NCBI RefSeq assembly: GCF_021155775.2
Contig: NC_060233.1
Coordinates: 31,465,077 to 31,529,076 of the forward strand
Reading direction: 5' to 3'
DNA from: Neodiprion pinetum
Taxonomy: Eukaryota; Arthropoda; Insecta; Hymenoptera; Diprionidae
Length of the DNA: 64,000 bases
The first letter of the stretch is position 1, and every line of letters begins with the position of its first letter. Below, one piece after another: positions 51,730-62,503 of this stretch. The notes beneath the pieces were generated by a model. It was not told the DNA's origin and searched no databases. It saw only the letters and a list, made by a program, of their open reading frames with translations. The position numbers and the translations under genes are program-made.

Positions 51730-54700
51730 CTATAATTATAAGAGATAAAAATTGATCATTCGTCAGCCCCGCAATCCCGGTGTGCCTTTGTAAACGCTTC
51801 GCTCTGCTCGTCGTTATATCAGCGTTCCGATTCCGTTTCGAACAACACGTTTCACCGTCTGATCGATGCCAATTTTGTTCCACATTGTCAACCTACCGCT
51901 CGTCCAGCCTCGTTATTGTGCAGATTCATCTTCTCCCGCAGGTTTCGTCCGCGTTCACCGGTGTCCACGAACTCCCTCGAGAACTTAAACCCGTAACCGA
52001 TGTTGTCCGAGCATCCTCCCCATTCCCAGTCCCGCACGTCCGACGGGGCTCTCGACTGATGCGTGTAGTCGCAGGAGCAGGACTGGATGCTGCCTTCGCT
52101 GCAGGCCCTCGCGATGCTGTGAGTCACGGCCGCGCTGGTTATCGCGTAGATGAAAGCGGTCTCTCTGCACCCTGGAATGATAAAAATTGGGGAAACTGTT
52201 TAGCCACGGGTTTTCGGACCGAGTCTAGCTTTCGTCGAATGCGGTTTCGCAAGGGTGCGGGGTGAAGATGCGATGAGGAAAAAATTCTTCCGAATCATGG
52301 ATAAAGCGTGTTCGCTACTCGTCGAAAAAAAAAAAACCAAACAAACAATGAGGGATTCGGGGATGGAGAAAGTGAGAGAGAGACGGCGAATGGTAACCGA
52401 GCCGACTTTTTGTGAGTAAAACTATTAAAAATCTGTTAATTACACAAGATTATACTTTACGGTCTGGCCCTGGTGAGCTACGCCGTCCTTTGTGTCGCCG
52501 ACCTGGGTGCTATTGACGAGTGCGTTTCGCGCGCGCTATATCGTTCAAGAGGTGAATGGAGAACCCTTAGGAGGGCGTTAACCCTGCGGGCACGCCGCTG
52601 CGGAAATCGGCCCGTCTGTGATTCGGCTAAATTTGCAACTGCGCATTTTTTACACCGATTCTTCTCCGGCTAATATCTACGCGGCAACGCGCCACGGCTC
52701 GGCAGCTCAGCGACAAAACTTTGCCGGGCCGGAGGCGCGTGGGAGGTGACGTCACGACGTCTCAATCCCTCCGACTACCTGCGCGAGAACCCGCAGGACC
52801 CACAGGTGGAGGGACCGGCCGAGATGACCCCGAGGTGCGTCTTCTTGACCTCCCGCGCACAAACTTCACCCCTCCAACGATCTACCGACCTTATCAGCAT
52901 GCGACGCAGGTGCCACGGCTCGCACCTTTTCGGACCCTAAGATGCAGCCCCGTATTCTCGAAGTGAAGATATCACGTACCCGGGTGAATCAGGCGGGGAG
53001 AAATGAGGACGAATGCAGGAAGTGGGGAAATTTAAAACACGGCGAAACGGCGCGGCGATATTATCTTCCGTGAAGTTGAACCGACTCGTTTCCAACATCG
53101 GTTCGCCATTTCTTATCGTCAAAGCACTGATAGTGGTGCCAAACCAAATTTGCAAGAAATGCAGGGCTGCTAGATTTTCACGAAAATTTTCACCGCTTGT
53201 TCTTTGTCCACCGATGGTGTAAAATGGGTAACAAATATGAATGTGTCCGAGATTGTACAGCGAGATGGGGAAACCGAGGACGGAGCCAGAGACGGACGTG
53301 TAAGGCAGAGAGGTAGCCGAGCGGAATGATGTCAAATAATATCTGGAACAAATGGAATTTAGGAGCCAGGATGACGGTGAGCAGCGGGGCCCGGGCCCCT
53401 GCACAGCCAGAGCGTCGGGCCCCCCGTGAGACTTACCAAAGTCCCCCGGTGTCTCCGCTCATAACAGACTGGAACGGTATAAATCTTGGTAGCCATTATT
53501 GAACGCCCGAAGGGATTTCGGCACTCGGCGTGAGCCGAGGCACCCTCGACGCGGTAGTCATCGCCCAGCGCTTCTGTTGGCTTAAACGCTTGTCCCGGTC
53601 CCAGGATTAAGGAAATCCAAAGGACGTATCCCTCTCGAGTCCCGAGCTCGAGCTTCTGGAAGCTTCGTGACGAATCGGGATCTCGCGGTGAAAAACTTAC
53701 GCTGCGCTAGAATCTACGAGGTGCCCGGTTGCGTTGATTTTTTATCACATTTGGGTTGCGTTGTGGAAGTGGATTGCTCGTATACCGATTTAAGTTTCAC
53801 GATGGAAACATTAAAACTGCGCCAAAGTCTTTACGGTGCGTTGCAGCAGGTGACCCGTCGATCGGGCGGCAAATATTATCACATCGATAAGGCGCGGCCT
53901 GCAGTATTAACCTGCGTTAACTGGAACCGTTTTATGACTTTCAAACAAAAGATAACCGGTCGGTAAACCGCTGTATCGACGATGACGCAGAATTTCCCCG
54001 TGGGAATGGAACCGGGATCTCGTATATATCGTTGGGGAAAAACGCGAAGCCATAATTTTCAAGTAAAATAATGTGACTCAAAATACAGAAAAGGTATACA
54101 ATATGTACCTACGCAATCGTTCTTCCTGGGCGAGTCGATCGCTGTATGGTTTACACACATCCCACCAATGCCCCCCCCCCCTTCCCCCCATACACACACA
54201 CACACACACACACGTATGAGCATAATGTGAACAACGCACCGGTGTGTTTGCACTTGGAATTCTTTCGTCTTGTTCTCGGGACAATATATAACTTGTCTTA
54301 TCGATGTTTAAATATTCGAACGACTTTTAGAGCCGCGGTGGTGTGGATGACCAAATAGGGTTTTCTCGTTTTTTGTTACCTTCCAGTACTGACGTGAATT
54401 TTCATCCTATATCACGGCGGACGCAATTAACAGCAGCCTACCTCCGTTATTTTTTCGAACGTCAACCCGGTCCGTTTAAAATAATCACATATCCGACTTG
54501 ACGAATTCGAAAATGTTCGAAAAAAGCACCGTATTTCGTGGGATCCGGAAGCACGAGAGCTGATAAAATAATGTCGTACTCGACTTGACGAATTTGAGAA
54601 AATTCGCGAAAAGCACCGTATTTTGTGGGGTCTGGAAGCATGAGAGCTGTCTTGACCGATTTCACCCGAGGGCAAGTTACGCGACGTGCAACTCGAAGAT

Positions 54701-57700
54701 CGCTTTGAGCGACAGAACGGTCGACTTTACGAGGCGCATTTACGTCAGGCTGAAATTCCGGAAAGATAAAATCACGGGAAATTATTGCTACCAATGCTGG
54801 CGGACGTCTCTTTGTACCTTCGCAGGACTCGTGGCGGTAAATTGAAACTGTCCTCGCGGTCTCGGAAGCCTCGAGGATGAGAGAAGAGGTTAGTGTTTGA
54901 AAAGAGGGGGAGGATGGCGGTGGCGATATTAATATTAGAGGGGGGGGGGGGAGGGGGGGGGGGACACCGTAGAAGTGACAAAAAATGCCACTGTACCGAT
55001 TGCTTGGCTATGATTCTGAGCTACAGATTCTTGAAATGCTCCTTGCGAGATTCTTGTAACGGTCTTAACGATCTCGTTCCCACTTCTAATCACGTCTTCA
55101 TTAAAAGCTCACGACCTGGCACTCCGGATATTTTCGAGCGTCTCGGGGCTCCGCGTTCCAGACATAATCAGCCGTTTATAGGATAAATTGAATCAATACT
55201 GGTCTTGCTGCTCGGACCCCATCAGGGCCTGACGAGCCTCGTATACCGTGGGCCCTATAAGGGGGCTTCCTGTTTTTGCCATGGCGTTGCGCCGCGATAA
55301 ATCCCGGCCTATGATGGGCTACATGTGTCGACTGCACGCCACGATTTCTTGCAAAACGTGCGCCGCACTCCAACTCGTATTTACTTCATTTTTACATCTT
55401 ATTTGGTTTCCGACTATACCCGAGATCAGGGATAGGCAGCTACTCGTCATTCGCTTCATTTACACACGCGCCTTTTCCTATTAGCGCGCTCTTCTCTCAC
55501 AAATTTACGAACAAACATATATATTCTCAATTTTATATTCAATTCTTAGCTCCGGAGGTACGTGGATATGGTAAAAAATACGATGATGAAATTCGACGAT
55601 TTCTCAATTCTCCATAATTTGCTATCGAACCCCCACAGGAGATCGTATTAGATAACTAAATTGAAGAATGAATTTTTTGTACTGTCGTGAGTTAACGTCG
55701 TATCCGATTTTTCGGAAAAGGATTTATTTTACTGTATAAATTATTGTGTCTCTTCTAACACAACCTACAGTTGAAGTTGAAGGAATATCTTTCTTTGTAT
55801 TATTCTTTTGCACGCAAAATTCAAAATACACTTTGCCTAATCTGTTCCTTTGGATTTTTGCACTTCGGGGTGAAATCACCGATCGTTGCTAGGTATCCTT
55901 TTTTCGTACAAAGTTGATATGCCAAGGTGAGGTATCGCGATATACGGTGATAAATTTGTGAAATCTTGCCGATTTTTGTCCCGACTGTACTGAATGTTAT
56001 AGCTGGTATACCGAGCGCCTCCGTAGTCTATAATCATTTTGCCGCCAACCGCTGCCGACCGTCCCCGCTACCACACACATTGCTCGAGATCCTGCAGGGA
56101 TCCGGAGATCCTGGGTTCCGCAGCGTCGAGTCTGACCGCAGACTATTCCGGATTTCGGTTTTCGGCATTCGCGCCGCAGCATCGTTTTTAGTTTTGCCTA
56201 ATTATATCGCGAGCTGGGCGCTGCGGGGTGAGGCGAGTATCTTGGTCGTTTTTTCTCCCTGCCTTTTATTTTTTATCTCTTATTTTGCGGAAGGTGCGAC
56301 CGTGTTTCTCTCCCGAGTCCTGCGAGGCTGTTCGCATCATTCGCAACTCCGACGATTAGCGAATCGTATCTGCGCCTTGGAAAAATATTTATTCGCCAGG
56401 TCGTTAGAAGAAAACCGTGGCGAAAGCTGCGCGAACACACGTGTGTGATAATTGTATGGGTGAAGACCGACAGCCTCGTGTACCTCCCAAAGACTGTTAT
56501 TAGGCCGTTAGAATTTCGTTACAATGCCAATGAACTGTTGTTCGGGACTACGGTGTGTATATCTCATCATCGTGATCGAAATCGGAATAAAAACTACTAC
56601 AAATCCGAGATAATGATCTTTGTCCACGTCATGGAGATTTTATCAACGCTGCTCCCTGTCCCTCGAGCTCTCTCAGCCTCTCGCTCTTACTCGACAAATA
56701 CGTACATATGTATACATATGTATATTACATATAATACGCCATATTCGTGTGCGCGTACAATACCAGAAAAAAGTTTGAATCATCGTTACTAAACTCCGTG
56801 CCGTTAATAACCGATGAACAAAGTTGTGTTCCAATCATTTTCAACCTCACCCTCGACGATTGAAGAGCGGCATTAAATATATTATACGATTTCTTGCTTA
56901 GGGTGAAATTCATTCGTGCATCTTTCTTGAAATCGATTCTTCTGATTAATACTCGATGGCTTTTCGGGACCATTGGAAGAGCCCACCACGACTACGTTAG
57001 CGGAGGGTGAAGAGTTCAGAGCAGGGCAATAGACTTTCAAAGAATGAATGACAACCCCAACCTAATGTACACGCTGTTACAGGACCGCCAATCCGTTGCA
57101 GGGATTTGTCCTTCACCTTCATTGTCTGTTTGTACAAACTATTATCATTGAGATGAGGATTAAAGAGGGTTTGTCCGAGCGTGTCTTCATTTCTGCATTC
57201 TCTCTATCGCACCCTCGGCACTCGACTCAGGTGGTAACCGAAGCAGGGCTGTTACGCGCAGCAATTCATAGTTGCAAAGGTCGACGTAGGAATAGAAAGC
57301 AGAAAAATAATAGTGAGAAAAACACTTGTATTGGCTTATTGATTTTTTGAAAGAGATTGTTTCGAATCGAAGCTCAACGTTGCGGTAGAACTGTTACGAA
57401 CGAATGCAGGGGAGGTGAAAAATGAGATGCTCATGGTCGGGGAAACCAGATGTGGAGTTTTATTGTTACATCTAGTAAAATATCGATTGTTCGACTTGGC
57501 GGTAGCGGGTAAGCCGAGGTTTAATTTTTTTATTTCAATTTGCTCTAGATCATCTCGCGTATTACGAGCCGTGAGCTCCATTATAAACGAACCCCCTTCG
57601 GAAATAGAAAAGAGAGAAAAAAGACGCTCCTCCTCTCAGGTACTCGTACCCCATATGGCCATTTAGTGAATTGAAAAAAAAGAGGCTACATGTTATTTTA

Positions 57701-60700
57701 CATGCTCAACGGGCATAGACTCGGCGTATAGCATGTGTAAGGGCATACTTGTACCGCTCTGCACAATGGGCGTCCTGCTTTCTCGGACCCCAGATACCGA
57801 AACCCTGAACGACATTGTGTATCCTGCCAACCCCTGTCACGTGATCCTCGGGCTGTTGACAACTTGACAAATCGGTCAGACGCGCGCCCGTTGATGACAA
57901 GTGTCATTAACAAAATAGGATTTCGCTGTTTTGTCAGTTGCGCAGGCAATTAGCGGTTCACTGCTCCATTAATAATTTCTCTGGCTATATCGATTTGTCA
58001 TATTCTCCTTCTCTTTTCCTCCCCCTCACTCTTTTTTTTTCCTTCTCATCTTTTCCCAACGTACGGCTTTCCATCCGTCCACACACGGAGTGGTGTTTAT
58101 TGTGTAGAGACACACATGCGTGCACGGTTATACAGGTAAAAGGTGGATACAAAAACCGAGACCGGACTTGGTTCGCATGGAAGTATAAAAAGTCGTGGGT
58201 AGCTGACGGTCGCATGGGTAGGCATTAATTTTGAATGTTTGCGAGCGTTTTTAGGATTCGAAAGCTCGTGCACGATAGTGCAATGGGTAAGGTATAGCGG
58301 TTCTCGACGTTTCGTCAAATTAGTTTACCAAGAAAAGAGAAGAAAAAATGGTAATAAAAAAATTGCTCAACTCCGTTGATCGAAAAATGCTTATACGCAT
58401 CGGTATTCCGGTACCGTAAAATAATCCTTCACCCAGCTGCAGCTCTCTGTTTATACAATGTTATAACAAGAGTCGTGACCCGACCCAGAGAACGAACGAA
58501 ACTTGCCGAGGTACCAACGAAGACGCTGCGGAGTACCGCATCACGATCCATTCCCAGGGCACGTTGACGCGATTTAAAACCGCTTCCACGCTTCTTACGA
58601 CCGGGTTCCCTTTAAAAGAGGAGTCTCTCCTCTCCGAGGCATCGGGGCTCCGAATACGTATAATAAAACAACCACCGGCGAGAATCGCTCTCGACAAATT
58701 GTCGATTGAAACGCTTCCGAGAGGAACGAGGAGAGGAGAGGAGAGGATAAAACCGGGGGAATTCCACCGCATATCTCTACCCCTGCGCCTTTGTCCAACG
58801 ATGTCCAAACTTTCGCAAGCTTTCTCTCTTTTTTTACTCCCATCTCCTCTTTCCCCTCCCCCTCCCCCTCCCTCTTCCCAGCCCCTCCTACGCCCCTCTC
58901 TCCTCTCTCTCCCTCGCTCGATCTCCCTCGGGAACGGCACGGCTCGGTATCTTCCTTGGATATTAAAAGGTCGTAAATATAATCGCGAGGCTGTCATAAA
59001 AATGCAAAGAGAAAAAGAGGAGGAGAGCGTACCTACACGGGTTATATACGTTGAGCTTGGCCAAATGTATAAACTGTGATTTATTCACTCGTTTCAGGCT
59101 TTTTTTGCGAGCTGGTGTTCTTCTTCACTGTCTTTCATTTCAGTCACAGTGCTTCTAAAGTGCGCTGAATCGAAATTAAACCGAGCTGGAGGAACGGGGA
59201 AAAATACATTCGTAAAAAATTTCAAACCTTTGCATCTCGTGCCGGCATTAATGGTCGGGCCAATAAGAGATGAGAAAAAATTTCTTTCATTCTATTCTCA
59301 ATGTCAGTGAAAAATTGGTTCATATTCTTATTGTTAGCGTTGAAAAAAAACTTTCACAAAAACAAAGCTTGTAGACAAAATCGTATTCTGTCGGCCTATT
59401 ACCAATTAATAATTTGTCAACGTTTGTAATACTCTTATAAGTATTGAGAAATTTATCTTTAATTTCACTGAAAGTGATGCGTTTAGAGAAAATGAATTCG
59501 CACAGTATTCAACGTGTTCGGAAATCATCTTTTCTAATATTAAAAATGAAATTTTGTAAAATGTTGCAAGTAGTTTTTGAGAGGAAGACATAATTTTCAC
59601 GATCTGCTAAGATGAAAAAATACAAAAAAATAAACTCACCCTTGTCAACGATTTTTCCAAAGAGATTTTTTCCACGTAGGAAATTTTTCGTCGAACAATT
59701 CCATCGTCGATTTCTAAACTGATGCTGACACTCGACTATCGCTTGATTAGCTCCTCTTGCTACGGCCATTAACACTCCAGGATTTTCTCGTGCCAATCTT
59801 CTCTGCTTTCGTCTGAGAGTTGCATGGATCGCTGGATCCATATGTGTGACTGCGGGTGATACTGGTGGAAAGTTATTCGGTTCTCCAGCCTTCGCGATAC
59901 CCCTGTGAAGTGGCAACGGTTATTTATTTCATTGAGACTCGTGGATGGAGGCACTCTATTTTTTTTTTTTTTTTCCTTTTCACCCTGCTTTCTCGATAGT
60001 CATAATTACCACCCGCGCTCTTCTAATATCGCTACTAATTACTATTCGGATACATCGCAGCCTACAGCTCTGAAGGCTCGAAGATTAAAGGACGCTAAGG
60101 TGCAGTAGGATCAAGTGGCTATAAAGTACGACCGGATACTGTTTTTCTTTAACCCTCTTGAAGCTGTGGCACTTTTCGGCGTTTGTATTTCTATATTTCC
60201 TAATGGGTAACAGGAGTTGAACTTGATAGATGGAATAAGTTGACGCCTGTATCGGTGAATATTACCTGTCAATGAAAAATTGGGAAAAGATATTCTGCGT
60301 TTGATTTTCAAGTAATTATAATCGCGTAAAAATTTTATAATTTGTAATATTTCGATCCTATACGCAGTGCAGTTTATACACAGTTTAATTAAAGGAATTT
60401 CACGTTGAATCTCGCATAAAGTTTCGGACATTTATTCGATAAAACAAGTAATCTCAAATTCAAATTAAAGACAAATGTTGGCTTGAGAGGTCGTGTCGAG
60501 CTTTGATTCAGATATTGCGCATGGTCAGTTACGAAAGTCTCTCGCCTGCACGAAGATGGGTCGTGCAATGTCGTCACGATCTGGGGGTGGGGGGAGTTCT
60601 CGTAATCTCTGGCTCTCTCATCGGTCGAGAGGATTCAAAAATAACTCGGTTGTTTTATAAACGAATAAAAGTGTCTCGTATAGTCCTGCGTCAGGATGGT

Positions 60701-62376
60701 TGGACGACGGTGCGCCAAGAGACAGGCTTGACACACTAATAAACACACAATTACATCAGCGTCACTCCGTCAGCGGTTAGACGCGCAGTTTAAAGTTTAG
60801 AGTTATGTCTGTTACCCGAGCGTCGCTGCGTCAGAGAGGAGCGGATTGATTTTGATTAATGATCTCGACGATATGTCACGGTCGGTTCATCCGCGGGTAA
60901 AATTGTATAATATCGCGGGTGTTTTCCCTAGCAAGACGGTGCAGTTCTCTCACCGTTGTTTGTAAGATTTTCAATCCTCCTCGATGCAGCGATATTGTAA
61001 CACTGCGGGCATAAATCAGCCTCTCGTAAGAGACGAGTCCTCACATACATTACGTACGTGCACATTACGGCACACGCTGCATTCGCCGAACACATATCAC
61101 GCTGTTGGCTACGTGCGTACGATAGATGTACAGGTGTATCCATATACACGTATAAACGCGCGTACGCCGATAGTTTAAATAATTTAACTAAGATTTATAG
61201 GTATCTCCGCGTCCCGATGACACAAATTTGCCATCGATCGTTGAATTATTCAACAACAGGCTATGGAGAACTCGGTATGGAAATACCTGAAGGTCCCTAA
61301 TACGGGCTTAGACTGATCTATTAGTAACCGCGATAAACTCCGCGGCTCTCCGTCGTTACATTACCGCGCACACGCGACCATCGTCACCTTCGCAGAGCTA
61401 GACACGGATATGCATGATCTTCGAGTTGGGATGAGGCTGCATGGGTGCTTCGAGTTTTTGCCCTCCTCCGCCGCCCCCCCCCCCCCCCCCCTGCCCCTTT
61501 CCCGGCGAAGGATCCCGCTTGGATTGTATATTATGCTCGTGTATTATACGGATAAATATAATATACATGTGTTAGATTCTCTCGGGATGTTAAGATCAAC
61601 TCCCACGGTTCAAGATCACCGAAGCGGAGTTGAGCGTCCCTGGCGTCTTCGGATTGCCGTTCCTTCGACGTAAATTACAAGCAATATCGTATAGTACCGG
61701 TCTCGGGCACACGTATTTATCGACATCACTTATTGAATGCACGCGGGGTGGCAAAGCCACGGCCCTCCTTTTGCTGTTATACCTTTAACATCGGCTTGTA
61801 TAACTTCGTGGGACTGTCGGTGCGGCGATATTCAGAATCGTACTTTAGATCTGTATCGAGCAAGCGCTGAAAGCTCGGGGGATGCTGTCTTACGCAACGA
61901 TGGTATTCGTAAAACGGATGCAAAGCTTTACCAAAATCGAATTTATATCATATTTGGTTTATTTTGTGAAAGAAAATTTTGTCAAGTCCGATAAAGTTTG
62001 TACGAATTATTCGTGTTTCAACCGATTTCAATATTCTGCATTCCGTCACGTGAAATCGTACGTGTAGTATGTCTTGAATGTTACACGATGTTCCTTGAAC
62101 CGGCTTTCGCGAATGAACTACGGTTGCGCTCTAGAAGTAACTTGTTGCTTCTACCAGGTCGTTGCACACGGTTCTTGTTTTCGTTTCTCAACGTGCATGT
62201 GAATTCGATTTTCAATAACCATTATTTGTCATAATTATTTTGAACACTTCGAAACAACTGGTTTGACAAACTTACCACCACATCGACCCGCGTCCTCTGT
62301 TTTTATTTCTGCTGATATCCGCGGGTAGGACTGGAAGAGCTACTGCCAAGGCTCCGATCAACATCCAAAGTTTCAT
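51172..62376 (-). CDS. wg: wingless/Wnt1, secreted Wnt ligand (whole gene, 4 coding exons)
   Basis: On the minus strand the coding exons are 62276-62376, 59640-59902, 51897-52171 and 51172-51729 (1197 nt, 398 residues and TAA). The introns are GT-AG with phases 2, 1, 0. The protein has a signal peptide (residues 1-19), the [13 protein letters not shown] motif diagnostic of Wnt1/Wg, [63 protein letters not shown], and [11 protein letters not shown] with acyl-serine Ser229. It ends in [12 protein letters not shown] count 23 cysteines after the signal peptide. Sequons are at Asn102 and Asn344. Known role: a segment-polarity and appendage-patterning morphogen, lipidated by Porcupine and received by Frizzled2/Arrow. 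The Wg-specific insert between the VMVSN and [10 protein letters not shown] blocks is short. Assignment to Wnt1 is firm. Confidence 0.97.
51730..51896 (-). other. wg: wingless intron 3 (167 bp)
   Basis: GT-AG phase-0 intron on the minus strand (donor GTAGGT, acceptor TATAATTATAG). It sits at the same codon boundary as Wnt6 intron 4. Confidence 0.95.
51897..52171 (-). CDS. wg: wingless coding exon 3
   Basis: The acceptor TATCATTCCAG and donor GCG|GTAGGT delimit 275 nt. The exon encodes [20 protein letters not shown] through [10 protein letters not shown] in one piece. This covers what Wnt6 splits between its exons 3 and 4. A short variable linker ([10 protein letters not shown]) sits before [10 protein letters not shown]. 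It ends in phase 0. Confidence 0.96.
54171..54213 (+). repeat. Poly-C tract followed by (AC)n
   Basis: A poly-C run, then about 11 AC units, in wingless intron 2. Confidence 0.88.
54478..54651. repeat. Direct tandem duplication, two 87-bp copies
   Basis: Copy 1 (54478-54564) and copy 2 (54565-54651) align without gaps at a period of 87 bp. They share CGACTTGACGAATT, AAAAGCACCGTATTT and GAGAGCTG blocks with scattered substitutions. Because 87 is a multiple of three, the minus-strand reading also repeats as a 29-residue unit ([10 protein letters not shown]...). Confidence 0.9.
54938..54963 (+). repeat. Poly-G tract
   Basis: Long G run with a single A interruption, able in principle to form G-quadruplex on the plus strand (the non-template RNA carries C). 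Confidence 0.9.
59640..59902 (-). CDS. wg: wingless coding exon 2
   Basis: The acceptor CCACTTCACAG precedes GGGTATCGCG and the donor is AAGG|GTGAGT. The 263 nt encode residues 34-121: [10 protein letters not shown], a proline-rich turn, the [14 protein letters not shown] helix, [14 protein letters not shown] with sequon Asn102, and [11 protein letters not shown]. Joining it to exon 1 restores the exact WWGIAK motif, which confirms both splice sites. Confidence 0.96.
59903..62275 (-). other. wg: wingless intron 1 (2.4 kb)
   Basis: GT-AG phase-2 intron with donor GTAAGT. It contains a poly-C tract at 61474-61491 and a poly-T run near 59960. No exon is seen. Confidence 0.9.
61474..61491 (+). 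repeat. Poly-C tract
   Basis: Eighteen C in wingless intron 1. The minus-strand transcript carries poly-G here. Confidence 0.93.
62276..62376 (-). CDS. wg: wingless coding exon 1 (signal peptide)
   Basis: The ATG is at 62376-62374, preceded by CCTCAGGAAAG. It encodes [20 protein letters not shown] as a hydrophobic secretory leader and then a basic stretch ([12 protein letters not shown]). The donor is TGGTG|GTAAGT, phase 2, splitting the second Trp codon of the MWWGIAK motif. No upstream in-frame ATG was seen in the short presumed 5' UTR. Confidence 0.93.
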
Positions 62377-62478
62377 CTTTCCTGAGGGTTGTGTCGCGGT
62401 CTCGTCGTGTAGCACAATGTCACTGACTCACTTTCGCACCAGCCTGGCAACCCAACTCAATATTAAACGAACATCACT
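62377..62478 (-). other. wg: wingless 5' UTR (approximate)
   Basis: The interval between the candidate start site about 25 bp past the TATA box and the ATG. If transcription begins there, the leader is about 100 nt and has no ATG that would extend the frame. A second initiator-like TCAGTGA with its A at 62424 is also present. Confidence 0.35.
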
Positions 62479-62495
62479 GGGCCATCAGAGTCGTG

Positions 62496-62503
62496 TATTT
62501 ATA
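62496..62503 (-). promoter_or_regulatory. Candidate TATA box of wingless
   Basis: On the minus strand TATAAATA lies about 120 bp before the ATG. A CCAGTG initiator-like motif follows 25 bases later (A at 62478). The spacing is at the short end for TATA-driven start sites, so the promoter call is moderate. Confidence 0.45.

Larger units (their letters stand above)
52172..59639 (-). other. wg: wingless intron 2 (7.5 kb)
   Basis: GT-AG phase-1 intron. It holds an 87-bp direct tandem duplication at 54478-54651, poly-C with (AC)n near 54.18 kb, a poly-G tract at about 54938-54963 and a pyrimidine/purine-rich block near 58.7-58.9 kb. I see no coding exon. Confidence 0.85.
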
